Shown in pieces: positions 41,630 to 50,122 of a DNA stretch of 64,000 nt (its first letter is position 1; each line of letters opens with the position of its first letter). The DNA is from JAWRCU01 sp033542235. GTDB taxonomy: Bacteria > Pseudomonadota > Alphaproteobacteria > Rhizobiales > Rhizobiaceae. The stretch covers positions 372,001 to 436,000 of the forward strand of contig NZ_JAWRCU010000004.1 of assembly GCF_033542235.1 (NCBI RefSeq). The letters are read 5' to 3'. A program made the position numbers and the translations under genes. The notes beneath the pieces were generated by a model. That model was not told the origin of the DNA. It worked only from the letters and a program-made list of their open reading frames with translations, and did not search any database.

Positions 41630-42595
41630 TCACATACCCTTGTCTTTCAGGATCTGTGCCGCGTTCTCGGCGGTGACCTTCTCGGTCGGCAGCGTGATGG
41701 TCTTCTCGACCTTCTCGCCGTTCAGGAACTTGATCGCCTGGCGCAGGCCTTCCGCGCCCGGCGTGGCATAGAGGAAAGTGGCCGTCAGCTCACCGTTTTT
41801 CACCCAGGTCACGCCTTCGGCCGGCAATGCGTCGATGCCAATGAACTTCATCTCCTTCTCGCGGCCGACATCCTTCGCCGCGAGATAGGCGCCGTAGGCC
41901 ATGGGGTCGTTGTGGCCATAGACCAGATCGATCTTCTCGTTGTTGCGCAGCGCGGTCGCCATGATGTTGTAGGCCTGGTCCTGCTTCCAGTCGCCGGACT
42001 GCTGGTCGAGCAGGTTCTTGATGCCGGGCTCCTTGTCGGTGAACTCGTGGAAGCCGTCATGGCGATCATGCGCAGGCTGCGTGCCCATGCCGCCCCAGAT
42101 CTCGACGACATTGCCTTTCGCCTTGCCCTTGCCGCCGAGCAGCTCGACGGCATACTCGCCGGCGGCGCGGCCGATCAGCTTGTTGTCGCCGCCGACGAAC
42201 TGCGTGTACTTGTCGGTATCGACATTGCGGTCGAGCACGAAGACCGGGATCTTGGCGTCGATCGCCTGCAGCACGACGCCGGTGAGGCCCGCGGATTCCT
42301 TCGGCGAGATCAGCAGCGCATCGACTTCCTGGCGGATCAGGTTCTCGACATCCGCGACCTGCTTCTCGGTCTTGTCCTCACCGTCGGTGATGATCAGGTC
42401 GACCTCCGGATGTTTGGCCGCCTCGGCGATGATGTCCTTGTTGAACTGGGCGCGCCACGGCTCGATTGTGGTTGCCTGGCTGAAGCCGATCTTCCACTTC
42501 TTCTCCTGCGCGACCGCATGGCCCGACACGAGTGCGGTGCTGGATGCCAGGACCGCTGCCGCTGCGGCCAGTTTGAACAGATCACGGCGTTTCAT
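41630..42595 (-). CDS. Sugar ABC transporter substrate-binding protein (CUT2, RbsB-like)
   Basis: Periplasmic sugar receptor of 321 aa. The signal peptide (M-K-R-R-D-L-F-K, Ala-rich core, A-V-A-Q near residue 30) is followed by W-K-I-G-F-S-Q-A-T. The ribose-binding fold is shown by D-A-L-L-I-S-P-K-E, V-F-V-L-D-R-N-V and L-V-Y-G-H-N-D-P-M-A. It is the last gene of a minus-strand ATPase-permease-receptor operon, overlapping the permease by 14 bases. GGAGGAA lies upstream of its ATG. Sugar identity unknown; galactofuranose-, ribose- or xylose-like ligands are all compatible. Confidence 0.93.
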   Translation of the reverse strand: MKRRDLFKLAAAAAVLASSTALVSGHAVAQEKKWKIGFSQATTIEPWRAQFNKDIIAEAAKHPEVDLIITDGEDKTEKQVADVENLIRQEVDALLISPKESAGLTGVVLQAIDAKIPVFVLDRNVDTDKYTQFVGGDNKLIGRAAGEYAVELLGGKGKAKGNVVEIWGGMGTQPAHDRHDGFHEFTDKEPGIKNLLDQQSGDWKQDQAYNIMATALRNNEKIDLVYGHNDPMAYGAYLAAKDVGREKEMKFIGIDALPAEGVTWVKNGELTATFLYATPGAEGLRQAIKFLNGEKVEKTITLPTEKVTAENAAQILKDKGM

Positions 42596-43907
42596 TTGCG
42601 CTTCCTCCGATGTTGCGAGACACGGTCTCATTTGACGCCTGCTGTTCCGCGGGCGTTTCCGTTGGCGCCCGCCGCATTGCCGGCAGGCGCAGAAAGGCGA
42701 GGAGGTCGGCGGCGTTGCGCTCCTGGAGGAGCACCGTGCCAACGATGATCAGCCCCTTCAGCACGAGCTGAAGGTTCGAATTGATGTTGTGGAGCTGCAG
42801 GATGTTGGAAAGCAGCCCGAAGATAAGCACACCGCAGAATGTGCCGGCCATCGTGCCGCGCCCGCCCATCAGGCTGGTGCCGCCGATGACGACGGCCGCG
42901 ATCGCGTCGAGCTCGAGGCCGGCTCCCGCATCCGGCTTGCCCTGCCGGTACTGCGCCACGTAGAGCACCGCGGCGATGCCGGCGAGCAGCCCCGACATCG
43001 CATAGACCGCAATCTTCACGCGACCGGAATCAATGCCGGAAAGTCGCGCCGCCTCCTCATTGCCGCCGATCGCATAGACGTAGCGGCCGAACGGCGTGAA
43101 GCGCAGCACCGCGCCATAGATCAGCAGCGCCCCGATGAAGAACAGGCCCGGCATCGGGACGATGCCGAATACCAGCGAACGCAGATTGTCGAACTCGGCG
43201 ACCGCATTGGTGCCGGTGTAGACCGGCAGCACGGCATTGTTCTGGCCGGCCGTCAGTCGCGCTATGCCGAGCGCAGTCACCATCATGGCGAGCGTGACAA
43301 TGAAGGGCTGTAGCCGGCCGGCGACGATGATGAAGCCGTTGATCGCGCCGAAGAACAGCCCGACGCAGGGCACCACGATCAGCACGCCGAGCACGCCGAA
43401 CTTTTCTTCTGCTTCCGGGATAAGATACCAGAGCAGAGCCGCGCCGAGCACGATGCCGACCGCGCCAGGCACGAGAAGGCCGCGTGTCGCGTTGAGGCTT
43501 ACGTCACGGCCTGCTTCGCCCCTGGCGCGGGATTTCTCGATATTGGTGAAGATGAAGCGGACGATGGCGAAGCCGACGAAGAGCGCGACGAGCACGGTAA
43601 TCGGTATGCCCATCGCAGAGGCCGGCGTATCGCCCGGGACGGTGAGCAGCATCGCGCAGACGACGCTGCAGATCGCCATCAGCGATCCGACGGACAGATC
43701 GATGCCGCCGGTGATGATCACGGCGGTCATGCCGGTCGCGATGAGACCGGTTGTCGAGACCTGGCGCAGCACGTCGAGTAGGTTGCCGTAGGACAGGAAG
43801 ATGTTCTTGCCCGACGAGGTCACCGGCGAGAACAGCATGCCGACAAGGAAGATGCCGATCAGGCCCCAGTAGAGCTTGGTGCGAGAGGCGAGGCGCAGAA
43901 CGCTCAT
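42582..43907 (-). CDS. Sugar ABC transporter permease (CUT2, RbsC-like)
   Basis: 441 aa, longer than the usual 320-350 aa because of an insertion between helices (around I-E-K-S-R-A-R-G-E-A-G-R-D) and a polar C-terminal tail rich in E-T-P. Typical CUT2 motifs are G-I-D-L-S-V-G-S-L, A-I-G-G-N-E-E-A-A-R-L-S-G-I and A-V-V-I-G-G-T-S-L-M-G-G-R-G. The ATG overlaps the stop of the ATPase gene (ATGA). A permease of this architecture forms a homodimer in the inner membrane. Confidence 0.93.
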   Translation of the reverse strand: MSVLRLASRTKLYWGLIGIFLVGMLFSPVTSSGKNIFLSYGNLLDVLRQVSTTGLIATGMTAVIITGGIDLSVGSLMAICSVVCAMLLTVPGDTPASAMGIPITVLVALFVGFAIVRFIFTNIEKSRARGEAGRDVSLNATRGLLVPGAVGIVLGAALLWYLIPEAEEKFGVLGVLIVVPCVGLFFGAINGFIIVAGRLQPFIVTLAMMVTALGIARLTAGQNNAVLPVYTGTNAVAEFDNLRSLVFGIVPMPGLFFIGALLIYGAVLRFTPFGRYVYAIGGNEEAARLSGIDSGRVKIAVYAMSGLLAGIAAVLYVAQYRQGKPDAGAGLELDAIAAVVIGGTSLMGGRGTMAGTFCGVLIFGLLSNILQLHNINSNLQLVLKGLIIVGTVLLQERNAADLLAFLRLPAMRRAPTETPAEQQASNETVSRNIGGSANETP

Positions 43908-45496
43908 GCCACTTTCCTTCCGCCATTTGCGCTGCGCGGCGCGGCAAGCTGCATGATGCGCTCTTCGCTGGCTTCGGAGCGGGAGAGAAGTCCGGTCTGG
44001 ACGCCCTCCGACATCACCAGGATGCGATCGGAGAGATGCAGGAGCTCGGGCAACTCGGAGCTGACCACGACGATCGCCAGCCGCTCCCTGCGCGCAAGCC
44101 TGAATATCAGGTCGTAGATTTCGCGCTTGGCGCCGACGTCGATGCCGCGGGTCGGCTCATCGAGCAGGAGCACGCGTGGCCTGGTTGCAAGCCATTTGCC
44201 GATGACGACCTTCTGCTGGTTGCCGCCTGACAAGGTGTTCGCCGTCTGCTCGATGCCGGAGCAGCGGATGGCGAGCGATTTCACCGCCTGGCGGGCGAGG
44301 GCGGCTTCACCCCCGAAAGAGCGCAGCCCGAAGCTCGCGAGCTGGTTGACGAGCGGCAGCGCGACGTTGTCGGTGATCGATGCGCCGAGGTGAAGCCCTT
44401 GCGTCTTGCGATCCTCCGTGACCAGCGCAATGCCAAGGCGCCTGGCATCCCGGGGCGACCGGATATCCACGGCAACACCATCGAGCCGAACCTCGCCGCC
44501 CGCCTGTCCGTTCGCGGAGCCGAAGATCGTTTCGAGGATCTCCGTGCGGCCGGAGCCGAGCAGTCCGCCTATGCCAAGAATTTCGCCGGCGTGAAGGTCG
44601 AAGCTCACGCCGCGCAGCACTTGCCGCCAGCCGCGGCGATGCGGTTTGGAAAGCCTCAGGCTCCGTACCGAAAGCACGACGTCGCCAGCTTCGTTCGTGG
44701 CCTCTTCAGGAGCCGCGTGCAGACTGCGCCCCACCATGGCGGCGACAATGCGGTCCTGATCGAGCTCCGCGATTTCCTTTGTCAAGACATGGCGGCCGTC
44801 GCGGAACACGGTGACGCGGTCGGCAAGCTGCATCACCTCGTCGATGCGGTGGGAGATATAGACGATCGCGGTGCCCTCGGCTGCGAGTTGCCTGATGATC
44901 CTGAAGAGGCGTTCGCATTCCGCCGGGGACAGCGCCGAGGTCGGCTCGTCCATGATCAGGATGCGCGCCGAAAGCGACAGCGCTTTGGCGATCTCGACAA
45001 GCTGCTGCTCGCCAACGCGCAGGGAGGCGATGCGCTGGTCCGGATCGAGGTCAATGCCGAGCCGTCCAAGCAGGTCGCGAGCCGCGGCGCGGGTGGCCTT
45101 GCCGTCGATGATCAGGCCGACGATACGGGGCTCGCGGCCGAGAAAGATGTTGTCGGCCACAGTGAGCTCCGGCACGAGATTGAGCTCCTGATGGATGATG
45201 GCGATGCCTTCCGCTTCCGCCTGCCTGACATTGGCGAAGCTGACGGGGCGTCCGTTTATTGCGATCTGCCCCTCGTAGCTCGAGTAGATCCCCGCGAGAA
45301 TCTTCATCAGCGTGGACTTGCCGGCGCCGTTCTCGCCCATCAGGGCGTGGATTTCTCCTGGCTTGAGATCAAGACGCGCATCCGTCAGCGCGGCCACGCC
45401 GCCAAAACGCTTGCTGATCCCGGACGCAACCAGCAGGGCCGGTGTGTGGCCGGACGAATGAGACGCAGCCGGACTGCCAATAGGGACGCCACTCAC
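43904..45496 (-). CDS. Sugar ABC transporter ATP-binding protein (CUT2, RbsA/MglA-like)
   Basis: 530 aa with two ATPase domains fused in tandem, as in all CUT2 systems. Domain one: G-E-N-G-A-G-K-S-T-L, L-S-L-S-A-R-I-L-I-M-D-E-P-T-S-A-L. Domain two: a degenerate Walker A (L-L-G-S-G-R-T-E), signature L-S-G-G-N-Q-Q-K-V and V-L-L-L-D-E-P-T-R-G-I-D. First gene of the operon; 50 bases upstream of its start is a LacI-type operator. Confidence 0.94.
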   Translation of the reverse strand: MSGVPIGSPAASHSSGHTPALLVASGISKRFGGVAALTDARLDLKPGEIHALMGENGAGKSTLMKILAGIYSSYEGQIAINGRPVSFANVRQAEAEGIAIIHQELNLVPELTVADNIFLGREPRIVGLIIDGKATRAAARDLLGRLGIDLDPDQRIASLRVGEQQLVEIAKALSLSARILIMDEPTSALSPAECERLFRIIRQLAAEGTAIVYISHRIDEVMQLADRVTVFRDGRHVLTKEIAELDQDRIVAAMVGRSLHAAPEEATNEAGDVVLSVRSLRLSKPHRRGWRQVLRGVSFDLHAGEILGIGGLLGSGRTEILETIFGSANGQAGGEVRLDGVAVDIRSPRDARRLGIALVTEDRKTQGLHLGASITDNVALPLVNQLASFGLRSFGGEAALARQAVKSLAIRCSGIEQTANTLSGGNQQKVVIGKWLATRPRVLLLDEPTRGIDVGAKREIYDLIFRLARRERLAIVVVSSELPELLHLSDRILVMSEGVQTGLLSRSEASEERIMQLAAPRSANGGRKVA

Positions 45497-45546
45497 GACA
45501 ACAATGGCCTCCCTTCCACGTTGCGGACGACAGCCAAAAGCTAGTC

Positions 45547-45558
45547 TAAACGTTTCGA
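45547..45558. promoter_or_regulatory. LacI-family operator upstream of the CUT2 transporter
   Basis: TAAACGTTTCGA, a near-palindrome of the class C-G-A-A-A-C-G-T-T-T-C-G, lies 51 bases before the ATPase start on the transporter side of the divergent promoter region. It shares the AAACGTTTCG core with the site at 45686-45697. Confidence 0.75.
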
Positions 45559-45685
45559 AGCTGTCAACGAGCCATTCGCAGCCTGCTCCAACAAAAGGCT
45601 AATTGCACGGCACGCAGAGCAATGTATCAGCTCATTTCGTTGCGTCCTTCGCAGAAATGCCCTACTGATCGTCGGCAAAGTCTGT

Positions 45686-45697
45686 CGAAACGTTTCG
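45686..45697. promoter_or_regulatory. LacI-family operator upstream of the LacI gene
   Basis: Perfect 12-bp palindrome CGAAACGTTTCG, five bases before the predicted GTG of the divergent LacI regulator. With the site at 45547 it suggests looping repression of both directions, 139 bases centre to centre. Confidence 0.8.
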
Positions 45698-45702
45698 GTG
45701 AA

Positions 45703-46749
45703 GTGGAAAAATCCGTTCGCAAGACCAGGAAGTCGAGCGCGCCGACCATGATCGACGTGGCGCAGGCGGCAGGCGTCTCGATCGCTACGGTTTCGGCCTT
45801 TATCAACGGCACAGCCAATGTCAGCGCCGACCTCGGGCAGCGCATCGAGAAAGCCATTCGCGAGATCGGGTATCAGCGCAACGCAATCGCCCGCAGTCTC
45901 AAGCTCGGCACAACACGGACCATCGGGCTTACCGTCGCCGACATCCGCAATCCGTTCTTCACCGACGTGGTCGCCACCATCCAGCAGGTGCTGAATGCGG
46001 CCGGCTACGCCGTCATGCTCTGCTGCAATGAGGAGGATACCGTTCAGCAGGACGAGCAGATCAAGCTTCTGCTCGATCGCATGGTCGATGGCCTGATCAT
46101 CGCGCCGGCGGGCGAGGACGACATCATGCGACGGCTCCTGACCGGCACACGCAAGCCCGTGGTGCTGATCGACCGCGTTTGCGACGGGCTCGATGTCGAT
46201 GCCATCGTGCTCGACAACCTCAAGGCCGTATCCGACGCGACCAATTACCTCATCAATCTCGGACATCGCCGGATAGGGTACATCTCGGGATCACCGGAAA
46301 CTTCGACCGGGCGCGACCGTCTCGCGGGCTATCGGCAGGCACTGGAAGCAGCTGGCGTCGCCTTCATCCCGGACCTCGTGCGTGAAGGTCATTTCCGAGA
46401 GGCCGACGGCTATCGCGCGGCCATGCAACTGCTCACCATGCCGGACCGCCCGACTGCCATCTTTTCGGCGAACAACCTCATGGTTATCGGCGCGATGCGG
46501 GCCATTCGCGACATGGGGCTTTCCTGCCCTGCCGATGTTTCGGTCGCCTGCATGGACGATTTTCCCTGGGCGGATGTCTTCAACCCGCGGCTCACCACCG
46601 TCGCGCAGCCGGTCGAAGCAATCGGCGAGCAGGCGGCCACGCTGCTGCTTGAGCGGCTGGAGGGCCGTGCGCCGCACCATTCGCGCCGCCTGGTGCTGCA
46701 TGGCAACCTAATGATCCGGAACTCCTGCAGCCCGCGTATCCCTGCCTGA
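45703..46749 (+). CDS. LacI-family transcriptional regulator of the CUT2 locus
   Basis: About 348 aa. The helix-turn-helix reads T-M-I-D-V-A-Q-A-A-G-V-S-I-A-T-V-S and the hinge helix contains N-A-I-A-R-S-L-K. The sugar-binding domain (G-L-T-V-A-D-I-R-N-P-F-F-T onward) is complete. The frame is open back to 45622, but starts there would place the palindromic operator inside the coding region, so I prefer GTG 45703. It is divergent from the transporter, with two operators between, so it almost surely represses it until the sugar binds. It ends eight bases before the convergent DUF1349 gene. Confidence 0.9.
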   Translation: MEKSVRKTRKSSAPTMIDVAQAAGVSIATVSAFINGTANVSADLGQRIEKAIREIGYQRNAIARSLKLGTTRTIGLTVADIRNPFFTDVVATIQQVLNAAGYAVMLCCNEEDTVQQDEQIKLLLDRMVDGLIIAPAGEDDIMRRLLTGTRKPVVLIDRVCDGLDVDAIVLDNLKAVSDATNYLINLGHRRIGYISGSPETSTGRDRLAGYRQALEAAGVAFIPDLVREGHFREADGYRAAMQLLTMPDRPTAIFSANNLMVIGAMRAIRDMGLSCPADVSVACMDDFPWADVFNPRLTTVAQPVEAIGEQAATLLLERLEGRAPHHSRRLVLHGNLMIRNSCSPRIPA

Positions 46750-46757
46750 GCAACGCC

Positions 46758-47334
46758 TCAGTCGGCGTGAAGCTGACGTGCGATCGGTGGGCCGACCACA
46801 ATGTCGCGAAAGCGGGCGTGAAAGCCGGAGCGCTTCGGCGAGCAAGCCATGACGCCCATTTTCGCGTCGGCCGCAGAAAGGGGCGCCAGCCTTGCCATCT
46901 GCCACGGAGCTCCGGCAATCGAGTACTGGACGCGGATCGCGTCGTCGTGCCGGGTCAGCCGGATGCTCACCTCGTCTTCAGGCCTGGCCTCCGGCAGTGG
47001 AATGACCGACCAGTCGGAGATCTCATGCGTCACCACGACGCTGAAATGCATCATGCCGTCGGTGAACTCGATGCCGGTCTTCACCCAGTTCTTCTCGTCA
47101 ATACGGAGCATAAGCCCTGCCTGATCGTAGAGATGCTCGTATTCGCCGGTGACAATGGGCAGAGGCGGTGAAGTCGCCGCTCACCGGCCGCAAAAACGCA
47201 TGTCCATTGTCGCGCACGAAGCCGTAGAAGGTGTGCCGCCAGAAGTCGGTCTCTTCACCGGTCGAAAGTTCGAGCGAACGCTCGTCTCCTTTCCAGGATG
47301 GCGGCTCGTTCAGCCATTGCCATTCGCTGCTCAT
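46758..47334 (-). pseudogene. DUF1349 family protein gene with a single-base frameshift
   Basis: The 5' part, from ATG 47334 with a strong GGGAGGAA ribosome site, reads W-L-N-E-P-P-S-W-K, T-D-F-W-R-H-T-F-Y-G-F and G-D-F-T-A-S-A, classic DUF1349. The continuation I-V-T-G-E-Y-E-H-L-Y-D-Q-A-G-L-M-L-R-I-D-E-K-N-W is in another frame and runs to W-S-V-I-P-L and the end. The shift falls at a CCC run (47157-47159 on the plus strand), one extra base. Corrected length would be about 191 aa. DUF1349 has a concanavalin-like lectin/glucanase fold (YesU-like) and may handle carbohydrate. Divergent from the LacI/GH172 operon. Confidence 0.85.
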
Positions 47335-47554
47335 TGAGGTTCCTCCCGACGTGGACATACCACCCAACTAGTCGGCTGCGGGCCGATATTCAATCTACGT
47401 CCGCGATTGTCCGCTACGGGTCTTTTTCCGGCATCGGCGCACTCGGTGCAGCACGCATGTCGAGACAACCCGTACGCCGCGCCCTTCGCGCTCCAGCCTA
47501 TGCGTCTCGCCAGGATCGATAAGATTTTCGATAAGTGTGAACAGCAGAAAATCG

Positions 47555-47581
47555 ATTTGCAAATGCATTTGCAAATGCATT
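47555..47581. promoter_or_regulatory. Overlapping palindromic operators on a tandem 12-bp unit
   Basis: The unit ATTTGCAAATGC is repeated exactly twice (47555-47578) and followed by ATT. This yields a perfect 22-bp palindrome at 47555-47576 and another perfect 20-bp one, AATGCATTTGCAAATGCATT, at 47562-47581. The site lies between the divergent DUF1349 gene and the LacI gene, 23 bases before the LacI GTG, where an autoregulatory LacI operator is expected. Confidence 0.85.
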
Positions 47582-47603
47582 CACAGGGCGCTAGCGTGGT
47601 GGT

Positions 47604-48608
47604 GTGAGCACGATTTCAAAAGTGGCCGAGCGGGCCGGCGTGTCGCGGACGACGGTGTCGCATGTGATCAACCATGCCGACCGCGTGTCGAAATCGCTGC
47701 GCGAGCGCGTCGAGAAGGCGATCGAGGAACTGGGCTACACGCCCAACCCGCAGGCGCAGAGCCTGCGCACAGGGCGCACCAATATGGTGGCGATGCTGAT
47801 CCCGGATATCCGCAACCCGTTCTATCCGGAGTTGGTCAAGACCGCTCAATCCGAACTTGAGGCCGTCGGCCTGGACACACTGATCTTCGACACCGACGTA
47901 CCAGGGGGCCACAGCCAGGAGCACGGCCACGAATATCTGCGCCAGATCAGGCATCGGCGCGTGGATGGGCTGATCGTCGGCGATTTCGCGCTACATGGGA
48001 TGCACGATGCGCTTATCGGCATTGACGTGCCAGCCGTCTTCATCGGCAACCTGCCGAACCATGCAGTGGACAACGTGCGGATCGACGATTTCGACGGAGG
48101 CTACCAGATGGGCGCCTATCTGGCGCAGAAGGGCCACCGGCGCGTTGCCCACGTGACCGGCCCGTCCTTCTTCGTCGAGGCAATGCAACGCGCTAGCGGT
48201 TTCGAGAAGGGCCTGGCCGAGCATGGTGCGCCCGCCGACCCGGCCTTGCGCTTCGAGGGCAGCTACCTTGGCCCTTCGGGAAAGCTGGCGGCGGAGTGGC
48301 TGCTCGCCGCGCATGGCGACAACTTGCCCTCGGTGATCTTCTTCGGCAACTATCTGATGGCGGCCGGCGCCTTGGCGGAATTTCACGACCGCGGCGTGCC
48401 CGTGCCGGACAAGCTCAAGGTCGCGGTCTTCGGCGACCAGCCCCAGTTCGAATACGTCCGGCCGCGTTTGACGCGCGTCGGCAACTCTCCGGCTGAACTG
48501 GCGCGCCGCGCGACCCGCATGCTGCTCGAACGGATCAGCGGGCTCTATGTAGGCGAACCGAGAAGCGAAGTCGTGCCGTGCATCCTCAAGGAGTTCGACA
48601 CGGCATGA
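47604..48608 (+). CDS. LacI-family transcriptional regulator of the GH172 locus
   Basis: 334 aa. The N-terminal S-T-I-S-K-V-A-E-R-A-G-V-S-R-T-T-V-S-H-V-I-N is the LacI helix-turn-helix, with hinge N-P-Q-A-Q-S-L-R. The ligand domain begins M-V-A-M-L-I-P-D-I-R-N-P-F-Y. GTG 47604 gives the family start, though the upstream ribosome site is weak. It heads the operon with the sugar importer and GH172 enzyme and has overlapping palindromes just upstream, so autoregulation plus control of the divergent DUF1349 gene is likely. Confidence 0.93.
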   Translation: MSTISKVAERAGVSRTTVSHVINHADRVSKSLRERVEKAIEELGYTPNPQAQSLRTGRTNMVAMLIPDIRNPFYPELVKTAQSELEAVGLDTLIFDTDVPGGHSQEHGHEYLRQIRHRRVDGLIVGDFALHGMHDALIGIDVPAVFIGNLPNHAVDNVRIDDFDGGYQMGAYLAQKGHRRVAHVTGPSFFVEAMQRASGFEKGLAEHGAPADPALRFEGSYLGPSGKLAAEWLLAAHGDNLPSVIFFGNYLMAAGALAEFHDRGVPVPDKLKVAVFGDQPQFEYVRPRLTRVGNSPAELARRATRMLLERISGLYVGEPRSEVVPCILKEFDTA

Positions 48609-48676
48609 CGTCCGTGGAGTGGGGCGGCCTGGAGCAAAAGAGCCGCTCTTGGAAGAAGCTTAACAGGGAGGTATCG

Positions 48677-50044
48677 ATGAGTGACAACGACAAGCGTATC
48701 TTGACGACAGGCTGGTCGCGCCGGCGGTTCTTGAGCAACAGCGCGACCTTCGCCGCGGCCGGCCTTGCCGGTGCCGTCAGCGGCTTTCCCTTCATCAACA
48801 AATTGCCGGTGCGCGCACAGGACGCGCCGTTGAAATTCTGGCAATTCTATGCACCGGGCGGACAGGTCAAGCCACAGGTCGACTGGTTCGAAAAGGCTGT
48901 CGCCGACTGGAATGCGACGCACGACCAGAAGGTCGAACTCGAATTCATTCCCAACAAGGAATACATCAACGGCCCCAAGCTCGCGACCGCCTTCGCTTCC
49001 GGCCAAGGGCCGGACATCTTCATCATCTCGCCCGGTGACTTCCTGCGCTACTACAATGGCGGCGTGTTGCAGGACCTGACGCCCTACATCGACGAGAAGG
49101 CCAGGGCGGATTTCCCCGAAAGTGTGCTCGCCACGCGCATGGTCGACGGCAAGATCTACGGCCTTCCGATGGAGGTCGAGCCGATGGCCATGTACTATTC
49201 GGTCAAGGCGTTCGAGGACGCTGGCCTCAACGAAAACGACGTGCCCAAGACCTGGGACGAACTGCTAGAACTGGGCAAGCGGCTGACGACGCCGGAACGC
49301 TACGGCCTGCTGTTCCAGACGGCGCCGGGCTACTACCAGAATTTCACCTGGTATCCGTTCCTGTGGCAAGGCGGCGGCGAGTTCCAGACAGCCGACGGGA
49401 AGAGTGCCTTCGACTCGTCGGCAACCGTGCAGGCCCTGAAGTTCTGGCAGGATGCCGTCAATTCGGGGGCGGCGCCCCGGCAGGTACTGGGCAACGGCGC
49501 AAACGACGCCGTCGCTAACCTCGCCTCGGGCTATTGCGCCATCCAGAACGTCGGGATCTGGGCGATATCCCAGCTAAAGAACAACGCCAAGGATTTTCCC
49601 TATGGCGTATTCCGCCTGCCGACGCCGGCGAGCGGCAAATATGTGACGGTCGGCGGAGGCTGGGCCTTTGTCGCGAACGCCAAGGGCAGGAACCCGGAAG
49701 CGGCCGCACAGTTCTGCGCCTGGGCGCTTGCCTCCATGGATCAGGGCTCGATCGACCGCGTCGCATCGTGGTGCACGGAAGCGAAGTCCGACATGCCGCC
49801 GCGCGACAGCGCGCTGAAGGCGCGTGAGTCCGCGTTTGGCGAGGGCATGATCGGCAAGTTCGCCAGGGAGATCCACCCCGGCACGCGCGCCGAACCACGG
49901 GTGCCGCCGGAGGTCTATAAGATCATATCCGACGCAGTCCAACAGACGATGCTCGGAGGCGCCGATCCTCAGACAACGGCGACGACTGCGTCGCAACAAC
50001 TCGACGCCTATCTCGCCTCCTATTCCGGCGCGCCGATCCTCTAG
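48677..50044 (+). CDS. Sugar ABC transporter substrate-binding protein (CUT1), Tat-type signal
   Basis: 455 aa periplasmic receptor. The N-terminus has S-R-R-R-F-L-S-N followed by a hydrophobic stretch and V-R-A-Q near residue 49, so export by the twin-arginine route is likely; most sugar receptors use Sec. The mature part shows the MalE-like pattern: F-A-S-G-Q-G-P-D-I-F, G-L-P-M-E-V-E-P-M-A-M-Y-Y, P-K-T-W-D-E-L-L-E. GGGAGG precedes the ATG. With two permeases downstream it forms a CUT1 importer, probably for an oligosaccharide released or acted on by the GH172 enzyme. Confidence 0.93.
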   Translation: MSDNDKRILTTGWSRRRFLSNSATFAAAGLAGAVSGFPFINKLPVRAQDAPLKFWQFYAPGGQVKPQVDWFEKAVADWNATHDQKVELEFIPNKEYINGPKLATAFASGQGPDIFIISPGDFLRYYNGGVLQDLTPYIDEKARADFPESVLATRMVDGKIYGLPMEVEPMAMYYSVKAFEDAGLNENDVPKTWDELLELGKRLTTPERYGLLFQTAPGYYQNFTWYPFLWQGGGEFQTADGKSAFDSSATVQALKFWQDAVNSGAAPRQVLGNGANDAVANLASGYCAIQNVGIWAISQLKNNAKDFPYGVFRLPTPASGKYVTVGGGWAFVANAKGRNPEAAAQFCAWALASMDQGSIDRVASWCTEAKSDMPPRDSALKARESAFGEGMIGKFAREIHPGTRAEPRVPPEVYKIISDAVQQTMLGGADPQTTATTASQQLDAYLASYSGAPIL

Positions 50045-50122
50045 GCGCTCCTGCCGAGCGGCGGTCGTCCGGCCACTGGCCGGGCGCTGTCGGCGGACGC
50101 CAATAATAATCAAGATGCGTTG

